Source: Zygaena filipendulae
Lineage: Eukaryota > Arthropoda > Insecta > Lepidoptera > Zygaenidae
Direction of reading: 5' to 3'
Length of the DNA stretch: 64,000 bases
NCBI GenBank assembly: GCA_907165275.2
Contig: OU015679.1
Span: 372,001-436,000, forward strand
Shown here: positions 34,782-47,228 of the stretch, in pieces
Numbering within the stretch: the stretch's first letter is position 1
Layout of the letters: every line of letters starts with the position of its first letter
The notes under the pieces: generated by a model
The model's database searches: none
Seen by the model: only the letters and a program-made list of their open reading frames with translations
Told to the model about the DNA's origin: nothing
Program-made: the position numbers and the translations under genes

Positions 34782-36471
34782 TTATAATAAAATAATATGT
34801 TTTTTTCCGTTAATCAACACTTCATAATTAAGTTTTCCTATTCTTTTTGTAATTATTCCTCCTTTCCATTTTTCATCTTCATTTGTATAAAATCTCACCA
34901 CTACTTTATCTCCGATTTGATATTCTCTGTTATTCGTGTGGTCTTTTTCCATGTATTTATCAAACATTTCTGTATATAAATTCATTTTTAGTGTACCTAT
35001 TTTTGTTCTGTAGTTCCGTTTGAACATCATTTCACCAGGGCTTAGTCCTGTAGTACTATTTGGTGTCTTTCTGTATTGCATTAATATTTTATTTATTTTA
35101 TCCTGTATGTTGCCTGGTTCATGTATCATTTTTCTCAATTTGTATTTGAATGTTTGTACATACCTCTCGGCTTGACCGTTTGAGGCAGGATGGTATGGTG
35201 CGGAGTATTTTGCTTGTATACCATATTCTTTTAGAAAATTGATCATCTCTTGTCTTGTGATCTAAATTGTGTACCATAGTCTGATACCATTGTTACTGGC
35301 AATCCGAATGTAGTGAATATTTGTGTAAGTATATCTATTGTAGCTTTAGCTGTAGTAATTTTAGTTGGTACTACTTCCATCCATTTTGTGTAAGAATCTA
35401 CTATAACCAAGAAATAATAATTGTACATAGGTCCGGCATAATCAATATGTATTCTAGTCCATGGTTCTTTAGGGTACTCCCAAGGATGTATTGGTGCTTT
35501 AGTTGAGTTTTTCTGTATTAAACAACAACTTCTGCATTCTTTTACTGTCTTCTCAATGTCTTTGTCTATTCCATTCCACCAGACATAGCTCCTCGCAATG
35601 GCTTTCATTTTGACTATTCCTGTGTGCGTTGTATGTAATTCCTGTAGTATTTTGCTTTGTAACTGTTTTGGTATTACTATTCGTATTCCATGAAATATAC
35701 ATCCATTTTGTAAAGTGTATTCATGTAGTGTATTTAGGTTTCCTTGTCCTGATTGAATTTTATTGTATAGTTCTCTGCATTCCGGGTCTTTTTGCGTAGC
35801 TTTTCTTATTTCTTCCGTAGTTAAAGGTAGTTCTTGTAATTGACTTATGTAAAATGTATCATCACTTGTAATATCTTCTGTACCTTCTGTATTTCCTTTT
35901 ATTCTTGAAAAATAATCTGCATTTGCATGTTCATGAGTTCTTCTAACTTTTATTTCGTAATTAAATCCTGCTAAAAAATTGGCGTAGTGTACAAGTCTTA
36001 ATGCTGTAGTAACTGGTAGTGGTTTATCTGGATCTAGTATTCTGGCTAAAGGTTGATTATCAACTAGCAGTAATATTTTTCTTCCGTAACAAAACTGAAA
36101 AAAAATCTTTAATCCCCATATTAGGGCTGCCGCTTCTTTGTCTAATTGACTGTAATTTTGCTCTGCCTTAGTAAGTGATTTGGACGCAAAAGCAACGGAT
36201 CTTTCAGATCCATCCGGCATGATGTTGGATAAAACTGCTCCATATCCTGATGGCGATGCATCTGTAGCTAGACTCACTTGTAATTCTGTATTTAAAGGGA
36301 CTAATACCTTATCGCTGCATATTTCTTTCTTTAACTCTTGAAAAAGAGTTTGACATTTTTTAGTCCAAATGTATTTTGTATCTTTTCTTAATAACTTGTA
36401 CAAAAGGTGTAATTTCGATGATAAGTTGGGTATATATTGTTGGTAGTAATTAATTAGTCCTAAAAATTGTC
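34782..36471 (-). pseudogene. Gypsy-C pol, distal part: RT end, RNase H, integrase
   Basis: Starts at the insertion point of Gypsy-B with the RT connection (QFLGLINYYQQYIPNL), then RNase H (LATDASPSGYGAV, LDKEAAALIWG, LLLVDNQPL, NADYFSRI), then integrase (ELHTTHTGIVKMKAIARSYV, CRSCCLIQ, HIDYAGPMY, MVSDYGTQF). A 5 bp tandem duplication at 35,249-35,258 (cttgtcttgt) shifts the frame; the next 154-codon frame (35,246-34,782) carries the third catalytic Glu in NGQAERYVQTF and the C-terminal domain to a natural stop. TRIM-2 lies just beyond. Its 5' portion is at 53.6-54.6 kb. Confidence 0.88.
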
Positions 36472-36476
36472 GTAAT

Positions 36477-36588
36477 TGAAGTAAAGGAAACACGTACGTT
36501 CGTAACACTCGTTTATTGCAGACCAAAACGGTCGTTGCTAATAATGAATATCTACCTGTCTTACCTTTTTATATCTACCTACATCACA
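36477..36588 (-). repeat. Gypsy-B 3' LTR (112 bp)
   Basis: On the minus strand TGTGATGTAGG ... TTTACTTCA, containing GATATAAAAAGG and AATAAA. It differs from the 5' LTR at a few positions (for example gtaacactc versus gtggcactc), which shows some age. 36,589-36,824 is the untranslated 3' region. Confidence 0.9.
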
Positions 36589-36824
36589 ACCCTCCACCCT
36601 TAATTAATGCTTACCAATATTTACACAACAAGATAAATGCGAATTTTACAGTTCCATTTACTTAATATTACTAATATTTAACTTATGATACTTAATACTA
36701 ACTATGCTATATTACAGATTGTAACGGGGAGGGTTTCGCAACTGACATTCTCGTATGGGGCGGGACTGAGGCGACTTCACGGGCGGCATCGCGACTACTT
36801 GTCCGCAGTCGTCGAGCGCTGGCT

Positions 36825-37243
36825 CTAGCGGCCCTGTGGCCTCGGTGACTCCTGTGTTTCTTCTGCCCCGCCGTCCTCTTGCCCCTGCTGGGCCATAGTA
36901 GGTGGCAGTGGGCTACCTGGTGGCGATTCGGAGGAACTACGTTCGGCCTGACTACCCGGGCCCACCAGAGAGCTTCGCGTCCGCCGTCTTAACTGATCGA
37001 TATGTTTATGATACTCCCTACCTCCCTGATCCGAGACTCTATAGTCCGTAGTACCTAATTTTTGGGTAACCTCACCCGGTTCCCACTTCCGTCCCCTCTG
37101 ATACTGTCTCACCCACACTTCGTCCCCCGGCTGTAACGTACGCTCTGTTCCTCCGTTTTGCACTTTTTGTCGTTCTTGCGCCCTCCTGACCCTGTCCTCC
37201 CTAACCGGCCTCAGGGCATCTAGTTTCGTACGTAAACGCCTTC
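36825..37243 (-). pseudogene. Gypsy-B integrase C-terminal domain
   Basis: Read in from the solo-LTR insertion point as GRRLRTKLDALRPV, then REDRVRRAQERQK, then the open frame QPGDEVWVRQYQRG ... WEPGEVTQKLG ... YHKHIDQLRRR. This is the chromodomain-less SH3-like tail typical of mag-group integrases. A low-complexity Ser/Pro/Glu tail ends at 36,825. Confidence 0.82.
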
Positions 37244-37247
37244 CTAT

Positions 37248-39623
37248 TGTGACGCCCTATGAGGCTCAAAAATTTATTTATATTCGAAAAAGCATTTTAA
37301 AGATATATGTATAGTGTATTATAATATAATACACTGTATGTATAATGTATTATAGTATAATACACTATAAAACTTAAGTTGAAATGTATTTAAAGTATTG
37401 CGAGTTGATAAACTCGAAATCTAAATTTTGTATGATTATTGATGTATAATTCATAAACTAAAATGAATAAATTAATTATTCATATGAAATAAAATGTTTA
37501 TAATAAGGTATATTAACCGTGTGCTTGGTTTCAGATGTAACGGTGATATCGACTTGTACCCCCCCAACCCCCCGCATACCTCAGGCGTAGCGCACCGCCA
37601 GTATCCACGCGGGCGGCTGAGTCGTGAAGTGGCATCGGCGCGGCGGGCGGACGAGCGAGTCGAAGGCAACGCGTCGCGTTTACAACGCGTCGCGTATACA
37701 ACATTAAATGTTGTATAACGAGTTTGGTGGTGGCTCGAATATAGATTTGCATTATTATGCTTCTCTAAATAATTAAATTGGAGTCTCACGTGAAGGTCTT
37801 AGATGAAAATGCCGACGACCACTTTCACAATAAAGATGATGTAGTTGGGAGTTCGAACGAGCTTACGCACTTAGTGACTTGTCGCTCTGTACGAAAGCCT
37901 TGTCAACGCGCTCGACGTCCGTTAGGATATCTTGTGCGAAGACAAATATTATTATGAGGAAGGTTTTCGGTGTGTATGGATTGTAATTTTATTGTTATTA
38001 AATTATAATTCATCACATCTTATCGGCTCGATGCAAACGTGTATTTTCAATTTATTGGAATTTACAACGACGATGAACTCTAATCCTGAGCGGTTAGACG
38101 TCGCGCGTCGCGAGCGTAAGATAACGTAGAGAGGTAAAAATCCGCGCCTTGAGTTGTCTTCGCCGTGACGGGTTTCGTTGTGCACGTATTGTATCTTGTC
38201 TATTGAATAACTACGCCTTCCGTGTTATTCAAAAACTATCATCGAATATGCGGCTGACTGGAGACGCGGGATCGCTTCCTACACCAAGGGAGTGTTGAAC
38301 GCTCTTCTTTCAAGATAACATTACTTTCTTTTTATTACAAACATAATAATTATAGTCAATGCGCTTTGTGACTTTGTTACGTTGTGCAGAGACTATGGGA
38401 TCGGCTGTGGACGACCTAGTCGTTAACGCTTGATCTCGGTAAACAGTTGTGTTTTTCAACACGACTTGTTTATCAAAATAAACGAGTGCTGAGTGGGTGT
38501 TGTACGAGGACGAGTTGTGATCCAATCAATTGGGCTTCGGCCTTAGCTACGTGTAGCTACTATAACACAAATTGACCGACTGAAGTTATGATGTCCGGCG
38601 AGACTGGTCTCATACACTTATATTTGAATTATTGGGATGGTGTTGAGGTCGCGGTACTATCCGCATTATTTATTTATTTATTTATTTAAACTTTTTGCAC
38701 ATTATGGTACAAAAGGCGGACTTATTATGGCCTCGGTCTTCGGGCTGATACGTACCCTGGGGTCTCGGCACCGCCGAATTATGACCTCCAACGATTGCTG
38801 CTGATACGGGACGTACAGTCTCATATAGCTGATTCATCCTCTAACGGATGTCGGTTATGCATATTTGGAGAACTCTCTACCTTGTGCAACACAGGTGGGG
38901 GGGGGGGGGGGGGGGGGGGGTGTGGTAACTGCTTATGAGCAGGTGGATGACCATCACCGTGGGTAGCGCAGGACGGGGCTACTCCACCTCTCGCTATATA
39001 ATAAACTTGTTATGTAGTGAGAGCCATTGTAAATATTCCTATTGGAATATCAAGTTGATTATAATTAAACATCGTATGGGAGGTGTTCTACGAGCATCAT
39101 ATTCCTATCTTAGTATCCGAATACTACTAGCGTCGATAGACGTAAGTTAGTGATTATGTGTACCACTGTAATATGGATATCGTCCTTGGAGTCTCTCTGC
39201 TTCCGGGCTAACAACACTATTAACGCACAGACGTTAAATAAATGTACAGTGTAGTCTCGCACTTAAAAATAGAACCGTTCGTGTAGAGCGAGTTCATATA
39301 AAGAACGAGTGTCACCCAACTCAAACGCAGTTGGGTGTACTAAATATAAATATTTCTTACAGAAATATTATGCATAATTATTAAAATAAAATGTCAAATT
39401 AATTGATGGTTGTTTTATTCAATTAATACCTAAGCCCAACCTCGACCCATTATAAAAATGCGGATAGGATGATGACGGAATCGAATCTCAACCTAAAAGA
39501 ACTGGAGTCCTTTAAAAACACAACGTAAAACAGGGTCTAACTATTAGACGAAATTGGCCGAAATTAAAATGTTCAACATCTTTGATGTTGTTCATGTATT
39601 GATGAAGATGGGTGAAAGTTACA
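37248..39623 (+). mobile_element. Solo LTR of the Gypsy-D family (2,376 bp)
   Basis: TGTGACGCCC ... AAAGTTACA on the plus strand, matching the Gypsy-D 3' LTR (57,631-60,003) in reverse orientation along its length. CTAT flanks both sides (37,244-37,247; 39,624-39,627), and the Gypsy-B integrase frame continues across. A solo LTR arises by recombination between the two LTRs of a full element. It contains a 24-base G run at 38,897-38,920 and an AT-palindrome cluster near 37,310-37,370. Frames within (60-105 codons) also occur in the other copy, but only as LTR sequence. Confidence 0.9.
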
Positions 39624-41911
39624 CTATCATGAGTGATGCGGGGCTCTCCCCCGTCGAGCAATGCTCCGTGTTTCTATAGTGTAGCAGAAAGGTGTTTAGG
39701 AACCCGCGAATATTTGCATTCTGTCGCTGTGCTTTTTTTATAGCTCTCTTTATCGTCCGCACCGCATTCTCCGCGGCCCCGTTAGAAGCTGGGTGATACG
39801 GGGTGGAAAACACATGTTCTATTCCCTGTTTCGCTAAGAATTGTGCGAATTCGCTGCTCGTAAAGGGTGGACCATTGTCCGAAACTATTTGTTTAGGTAC
39901 GCCCCATCTAGCGAAAACTTCATAACATTTATCAATAGTGTGGCCAGCGGCCGTACTCGGGACCGGAAACACCTCCAACCACTTTGTCCTAGCGTCTATC
40001 ATGATTAGATACATCTTGTCAAAAATCGGTCCTAAAAAATCGAGATGAACCCGCGACCAAGGCCGCGCCGGCCACGGCCATGCGCTCGCCTCGTGGCGCG
40101 GCGGCGCGTCCGCCTCCGCCGCGCACACTGCGCACTGCCGGCACCGCGTCGCCTCGACCGCTTCGTCGACGCCCGGCCACCATACGTAGCTCCGAGCCAT
40201 CGCCTTGGTTTTTACTATACCCATGTGGGGTTCGTGCAACTCTTCCAATACCTTCTTCCTACAACTTTCGGGTATTACAACGCGGTAGCCCCACATGACA
40301 CAACCCAACTCTTCGTATAACTCTTTTCTACGATTGTAGTAAGGCTGAAGCTCTCTAATCTCGTTATCCGCCGGCCATGCGTCTCTAATATACATTAACA
40401 CTTTACTTAATATAGTATCTCGTGCCGTTTTTTGTTTGATAGTGTTGTGATCTAATAACAAGGCGTTCTGCGCAAAATGTAAGTATGTTTGTTCGGGTAT
40501 AACCATTTCTTCGGCGGCCCCGCTCGGCACAGGCAAGCGCGACAAGCCGTCCGCTCCGTTCTGCTTAGTGTTCACGTATTCTATGTCATATGTATAAGCT
40601 GATACGATGATCGCCCAGCGCTGTAGCCGGCTCGCCGCCATTGCTGGTATTCCATGTTTCGGCCCGAATATGCTCACCAGGGGTTTATGATCAGTACGCA
40701 GGGTGAAACGTCTGCCATATAGGTATTGATGAAATTTTTGTAAACAGAATACAATAGCGAGGGCTTCCCTCTCTATCTGTGAATAGTGCCTCTCCGCCGC
40801 ATTGAGCGCGCGCGACACGTACACGACGGGGCGCCGCCCACGCCGCGCGCGCTCGCGTCGCACGTCAGCACCAGCGGCCTCTCCGGGTCGTAGTGTGTTA
40901 ACACTTCCGCGCTGGTTAATATCCGCTTTACTGCCCGGAACGATTCTTCACACTGGTGACTCCATTTCCAAGGGGCATCCTTTTTTAAAAGATCATATAG
41001 TGGGAACAGAATGGTACTCAAGTTCTTCACAAATTTAGCGTAAAAATTAACTAACCCTAAAAAGGATCTCAATTCGGAAATATCGCTCGGTTTAGGTATT
41101 TTTACAATGGCCGCCACTTTTTCGGGGTCCGCTCGAACTCCCTCTTTCGTTATGATGTAACCCAAATACTTTACTTCCTGTACTAAGAATGCACATTTGT
41201 TTCTTTTCAATTTTAATCCATGCTCTTGTAACCATCGTAATACGTTTTCTAGTGTGGACAGATGCTGCCTACTCCCCCCCCCGCGTACCTATGATGATAT
41301 CGTCCAAAAATACCTCTACCCCCGGTATATCACCTAGCAGTCCTGACATGATCCGCTGAAATATGCCCGGACTCGAAGACAACCCAAATACTAGTCTATT
41401 GTACATGAATAAACCCCTATGTGTGTTAATTACTGTCAGTGATTTCGAGTTATCTAGTTCTTTTTGGTTATAAGCTTGAGATAAATCGATTTTTGAAAAT
41501 ATTTGGGCGCCGTTCAAGCTAACCAGAAGGTCATCGATTTTAGGCAAAGGGTATCTATCGACCAGTAAGACGGGGTTTAGTGTGATTTTATAATCGGCAC
41601 AAATACGAAGTCCTCCATCCGCTTTACGTACCGGTACCAGGGGGGTGGCCCAGTCCGAGGTGTCCACGGGCTCGATGATGCCTTCCCGCAGCATGGCGTC
41701 CACCCGGCCCTTGAGCGCGTAGGGCAGGGAGCGCGCGCGGCAGAACACCGGCGTGGCGCCCTCGCGCAGCCGCAACGTTGCCTTGCCGCCCGTGAATCGC
41801 CCCAGTCCGCCGATGAACACCTCCTTAAAACTATCGAGTAACCCTCTTAAGTCATCACCACACTTATTACTATTCTCATTATTAATATTAAAATTACAAT
41901 TGTAAAATTTA
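39624..41911 (-). pseudogene. Gypsy-B reverse transcriptase, RNase H, integrase core
   Basis: Entry near 41,911 reads LRGLLDSFKEVFIGGLGRF. RT has DGGLRICADYK, SKIDLSQAYNQ, FGLSSSPGIFQ and catalytic FLDD (VEVFLDDIIIG). A ninth C in the run 41,274-41,282 shifts the frame. RT continues in KYLGYIITKEGV and LRSFLGLVNFY. Another shift near 40,850 leads to RNase H (VVYVSRALNAAERHY, LRTDHKPLV, GADGLSRL) and integrase (HMGIVKTKAMARSYVWWPGVD, CRQCAVC, HLDFLGPIF, IVSDNGPPF, NGAAENAVRTIK). Integrase breaks at the solo LTR. Confidence 0.9.
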
Positions 41912-41916
41912 GGGAT

Positions 41917-42210
41917 AATAATAATAATAATAAGCTTTATTTATCCCTTACAAAACATAAGATATATATTTGTTAGTATGTTAGTATTTAACTTATATTA
42001 TAATACTATTTATTATGTATTTTTATTTATCTAATTATATGTAAGTTAATTTGTTAGTCGTAAGGGCCGCCTTTGGCGGTAAAAGCCTCCTCCAATTTGT
42101 GCCAATTATATCTGTCCTTTGCTACTCTATGCCAAGGTACTCCAGCTATTTCTACTATGTCGTCGCTCCATCTTTTTTGTGGTCTTCCTCGTCTTCTCCT
42201 TTTGTATACA
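41917..42210 (-). mobile_element. RTE-like LINE 3' fragment
   Basis: The minus strand encodes GRPQKRWSDDIVEIAGVPWH, ending in LEEAFTAKGGPYD and a stop at 42,056-42,054. This ending is common to RTE-type and related insect LINEs. A (TTA)n tail at 41,917-41,937 marks the 3' end, so the piece is 5'-truncated. It interrupts Gypsy-B pol at about 41,911. 42,211-42,840 is AT-rich apart from a GC-rich patch at 42,365-42,425, with no gene. Confidence 0.7.
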
Positions 42211-42840
42211 GGAATACATTTAATTCAGTGCGCAAACTTTGCCCAATTAAAATTAAATGAGTTTTATTAAGCACCTATTTTTTATTTTGATAAGTCTTAG
42301 TACAAAAAAATAAAGTTATTGTTAATGGAAGATGTTGCCTTTGAAATTGATTTTATGGCTACTCTATTCGCCGCCGCCGCCCCCGGCCCCACCGCGCGCC
42401 GCCCGAAGCGCTCGTTCGTTTTTCGTGCACAGGCGTAGGTAGGTATTTACGTGGGTTACAATGTACCTACCTACCGGCTGATCGCTAATTCTATCAGGTT
42501 CGAACTAGATTTTTTAAGATTAGACCGTGATCTGAATTTATTAGAAGAGTAATTCCAATTTTTCCTTCATACTTTCATGGGCTTAGGACCATCAAAATGC
42601 AGAAAATAAAGAATTAATTAATAATTTAACCAATTAAATTATGGCACTTTTAAAAACATAATAAAATTAAAATTATTGATATTAGGTAGGTACCTACTTA
42701 ATGCTTAGGTAGGTACTTCTGCATTAAGGCGTATTTAAAAAATTGGAATCAACTACGTATTTACAATAATGTTCAATCAAAAATAAGCTAGGTATTCACT
42801 AAAATTGTTAATTAAAAATGATTGCTTACCCTACATGTCA

Positions 42841-43944
42841 CTAATCACTGTATTTTAATAATTGTTCAAAATGAACTCCTCTTTCTAAGCATAATCGTGC
42901 ACGTTTAAATAAATTGTCATTTAGTTTATTAAGAATGCTAATCTCACTTTTCACTTCATCAAAGGCGTTAATTATTCTCAACTTTAAGTCCTCTAGGTTT
43001 TGAGCCTCCTCTACATACACCCGGCGTTTTACTTCTCCCCAAAGAAAAAAGTCGCAGGGAGTAAGATCCGGGGACCTGGCAGGCTACGGTATGGGGCCGC
43101 CACGGCCGATCCAATTTTGCCCGTATTTTTCGTTAAGGTACCTCCGTACCTGTATGGCGTAATGAGGTGGGGCACCATCATGCTGATAGTAGAAATTGTT
43201 ATAGTAGGATAACGGAACTTCGTCCATTAAGTTTTCAACAGTTGTTTGCAGCATTTGCAAATACGTCGGCCCGGTCAAAGCGCCGTCAATAAAAACGGGC
43301 CCTATTATTTTATTTTTAATAATCCCAGCCCATACATTAGCGCTAAAACGCACTTGGTGATGCGTCTCTCGCACCAAATGGAGATCATTAAACGACCACC
43401 AATGTTCATTATGTACATTGTACAGTCACGTGTGGGACACACGTGTGAACAATGCCTCATCCGTCCACAAGATGTTCACTTCGCGGTGATTTAGAAGCCA
43501 CTCGCATAAGGCTCGACGTGGTGCTGGGTCTATGTCATGGAGCTGCTGTACGGGCTGAAAGTGGTATGGATGTAGTCCGGCTGTATTTAGCAGCTTCCAT
43601 ACCGCGTACTGGCTCACACCAAAGCGACGTGCCGCATCGTTTGTACTGGCTCTTGGATCTCGCTCGAAGAAATCGAAAATGGCTTCTTCGATGTCAACCG
43701 CCAGTCGAGGTCTTCCAGACCCTTGAGCGTGATGTGGGGTCCTAAACTGACCGTGATCAAGCAGCCTTTGAGTGGCTGCTAAAATTGTCCTTTCATTAGG
43801 GACCGCGGGATTTACGATACCATGGGCTCGCATTCGAGGTATGCTCTCCATTACATACATTCTGCGAGCACGTCGTAAACTTTCACCACTTAACAGATAC
43901 ACCCGGACCATCTCATAAAACTCGCGATTACTAAAGTCCGACAT
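42841..43944 (-). pseudogene. Mariner-superfamily transposase with two in-frame stops (DD41D spacing)
   Basis: One 367-codon frame from ATG 43,944 to TAG 42,843-42,841, broken only by TGA at 43,428-43,426 and TAG at 43,086-43,084. It is homologous along its length to the intact transposase at 12.7 kb: start MSDFSNREFYEM, first Asp in ILWTDEALFT, second in QHDGAPPHY, third in SPDLTPCDFF, end VHFEQLLK. I count 41 residues between the second and third Asp. Two nonsense codons and no frameshift suggest fairly recent death. Confidence 0.85.
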
Positions 43945-43959
43945 CGTGACCTAGGTACG

Positions 43960-44230
43960 ACTACGAGTAGTACGACACACACGCGGCGCAGGGGTTGCGT
44001 GGGAAAGCGATTGGACGCGACGTCACGATAGCGCATGCGTAAGCAGACTGTCGGGCCGGCAGTGTCGGCTTATCGGGCGAGCCGCGGGCGCCTGCCCCGC
44101 GCGCCCCGCCCGTTTCGCCCGCCCCGCCCGTATCTGGGCATCAGTTGTCGCCCGAGAGGTTCACCCCCGCTGCAACCTCACCGCGTACGGCTCACGGGTC
44201 ACGGCGCGTGCATCCACAGCTGATATTATT
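43960..44230. other. GC-rich stretch upstream of the mariner copy
   Basis: About 250 bp of GC-rich, CpG-dense sequence (gccccgcccgtttcgcccgc) in AT-rich surroundings, directly upstream of the minus-strand transposase start. A shorter GC-rich patch lies beyond its 3' end (42,365-42,425). It may be transposon promoter or subterminal sequence. No TIR could be fixed by eye. Confidence 0.35.
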
Positions 44231-44365
44231 ACGAATAGATAGTATCCATGTTTTACGGATTTAAAGTGGGATAAAAATAAAAAAATAAAAATTTTAACTA
44301 ATAGTGGAAATGTGTTCTATTACTGATACTGAACCACCACAATTTTTTTGCGCACTCCTTAAAAT

Positions 44366-46895
44366 TTAAGCCTGTATAGGGTTCCAATTTGTAATATTTT
44401 GCGACCATCTATTATCTGCTACTCTTTGGATATGTCCTGCCCATTTCCATTTGAGTGCTAGTATATGTTTGACCACATCGTGTGCCTTTGTCTTTTTTCT
44501 GATACACGAGCTTTTGATACGGTCCTTTAGTCTTATGTTCATGTAGCTTCTTTCTAACGCTCTCTGACATGTTTTTATGTTATTTAGGTGTATTTTTTTG
44601 AGCGGCCAAGTTTGACATGCGTATGTTAAGCAGGGCGTTAAGCAGATGTTCATCGCTTTGGTTTTCAGTTTTACCGGTATATTTCCTTTGAATATTTCTT
44701 TCATAGACCAAAATTTATTCCATGTACTTCTTATTCTTCGCTCTATTTCTTTCTCGGTGCAAGATCTAAAAGATATGAGGTGGCCAAGATAAATATATTC
44801 TTCCACATAGTTTATCGGTACTGACGCTATCGAAATTTGTTTTTTGTCTCTGTTTGTCATAATCTTTGTTTTGTCCCTATTTATTTGTAATCCTACAGTC
44901 TCACTATGATTATTAAGAGATTCCAGCATGTTTTCTAGTTGTTCTGAACTTTCTGACAGAAGAACAATGTCGTCTGCGAATCTTAGATTAGATAAGTACG
45001 AGCTATTTATATTTAAACCCATGTCCTTCCAATCAAGCTTCCTGAAGATGGATTCCAACACTGCAATGAATAACTTTGGTGACAAAGGGTCGCCTTGTTT
45101 TACACCCCGCTCGACTTTAAATATTGGTCCTTTCGGCTCTAGTTTAACTCTGGTCTTACTATTCTCGTATATTGTTTTAATTAGTTCTATGTAGTCCTGG
45201 TCTAGTCCTTGTTCCGTGAGTGCCTGCCAAATAGAGCTGTGTGATATAGAATCAAATGCTTTCGAGTAATCTAATTCTAGTTATACACCTCAGTAGAGTT
45301 GATGTAAACACTTTATATATACAAGATATCAGGCTAATGGGTCTATAATTTTTGATCAATTTAGGGTCTCCTTTTTTATATAGTAGAGCTATCTCGGAGA
45401 GCGTCCAGGTTTCCGGTACTTCTTTTTTGTAGAGAATTAGATTAAAAAGTTTGGTTAGGGGTTTTATTAGGTAATCTTTTCCCGCCTTTAGCATCTCATT
45501 TGTTACTCCATCCGGGCCTGGACTTTTGTCTGATTTTAAGTTTTTGATTGATAACTGTACTTCACTCTCTAAGAAAGCTGGTACTAGGTCGTTAGAATTG
45601 ATCGTCCCCCTAAGAGTTTCGCTAGACTTGTTAATATCTGTATATAAGTCCTTGTAGAATGTGGTGGCAATTCTCATTAAATCTTGTCTATTTGTGACTG
45701 TTTTTCCTGATTCATCCGTGAGTTGTGACATTATGTGTTTGATGTTGTTCAACTTTCTGTAAGCTTTCTTTACGCCTCCTGTTTTTTCGAGGTATCTACT
45801 GATCGTGTTAAGTCTGTGATTCTTAATATTTTGTTTAATTTTTTTATGTATAGTTCTATATAATTTGCTCAGATTTTTTTTCTCTTCTTTCGTTTTATTT
45901 AGTTTATTTTTTAGTATGTTCTTGTGTATTTTTAGTTTTTCTATTTCTTTCGTTATGATTTTTTGTCGTTTGCTCATCACGTCATCCTTGGTAGAGTTTA
46001 GTCCATTTCTTAGTGCTGTCTCTATTTTTTTGTTAAGTTTCTGTATGTTTTCTTCTTTTTCTACGTCCGATAAGGTATCGAGCTCTATATGGTTACTTTT
46101 TGTGCCTGGTTTCGTTTTGCATTTGTAGCATGCTCGGGTTTTTTTGTTGTTTTGTATACTGATGGCAATTCTTACCAATCTGTGGTCACTTGGGTGTTGT
46201 AAATTACTTAGCACGCTTACGTTTTGTACATTTCTGTGGTTATTTGTAGCTATGAAGTCTATCTCATTTTTTGTCTTCCCGTTTGGTGCCATCCAGGTCC
46301 ATCTAAGTTTTTCGGGCTTTTTGAACATCGTATTTGTTATTTTTAGTTTGTATTGGAGACAAAATGTTATAAACATTTCTCCTCTTTTATTCCTGTTTCC
46401 AAATCCATAGTCGCCCATCACGAGTTGTTCATTCATTTTAGGGAATCCTATTTTTGCATTCATGTCGCCCAACAGTATTATTTTTTTCGTACATTTAGTC
46501 ATAGCTTTATCTAAGTCCGTATACATATTTTCTATGTCTTCTTTAGAAGATGTGGCAGTAGGAGCATATGCTTGAATCAAACTGTATGGATTTTCATGTA
46601 TTTTAATTTGTAGTATGGCGACTCTCTCAGATATCGCTATGAAGTCCTGTACTACCGTATCATGTTGTTTTTTTACGAGGAAACCCACGCCCCTCTCTCC
46701 TTTTGTTTTTCCACAATAATATAGTAAGTAGCTGCCTCTATCTTCAATGTTATATCCTTCTCTTCTTACTTCTGATATGCCTATTATATTCCATTTAATG
46801 TTTAGTAGGTATTGCATGCTCTAATTCCACTATTCTTGCTTCGTTTGCAAGTGATCGGACATTGAATGTTGCAATGTAGTATTTTTTTGGGTTTG
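44366..46895 (-). pseudogene. RTE-type LINE ORF2 (endonuclease-RT), broken
   Basis: The endonuclease begins in another frame near 46,895 (YYIATFNVRSLANEARIVEL) and continues from 46,817 (WNIIGISEVRREG, GVGFLV, LLGDMNAKIG, HPSDHRLV). RT follows: SDKSPGPDGVTNEMLK, NYRPISLISCIYK, then a jump into DYSKAFDSISHSS with roughly 50 residues missing and a frame change near 45,280, VKQGDPLSPKLF, and FADDIVLL. The C-terminus is KWAGHIQRVADNRWS and ends at 44,366. The internal loss is in the RT fingers/palm. Confidence 0.87.
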
Positions 46896-47228
46896 GCGGT
46901 CTTGGAGGGTTGTCGTCTACTACCCCCGCGGTGACGAGCCGTTCTGGGGAAGGTTTGTTTTGATTTCTATTTTTTTGTGTTGAAGTTCTTGACGGTGCGG
47001 CACAGTTTATGTTTCGGAGTGGCTTTCGTAATTGCTAATCGTCTAGTGTTAAAGTAGTTTCATCTTGTTCTGAGCACAACGGTGTGTAACTACTCTGTTT
47101 ATTTAGGAATCTATCAATTGAACTTTGACTCGTCTCTGATTTGTTTTGTTGTATTTTGTTTTTCTTAACTGCTTGTTGTTGTATTGATCCCTTGTAGAGG
47201 TGTTCTTGTTGATGGGGTGGTGTTGTTT

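Noticed and set aside
38660..38690. (tttа)n-type microsatellite in the solo LTR (about 38,668-38,690)
   Set aside because: Ordinary short tandem repeat, about five units, absent or short in the other LTR copy; no further meaning.
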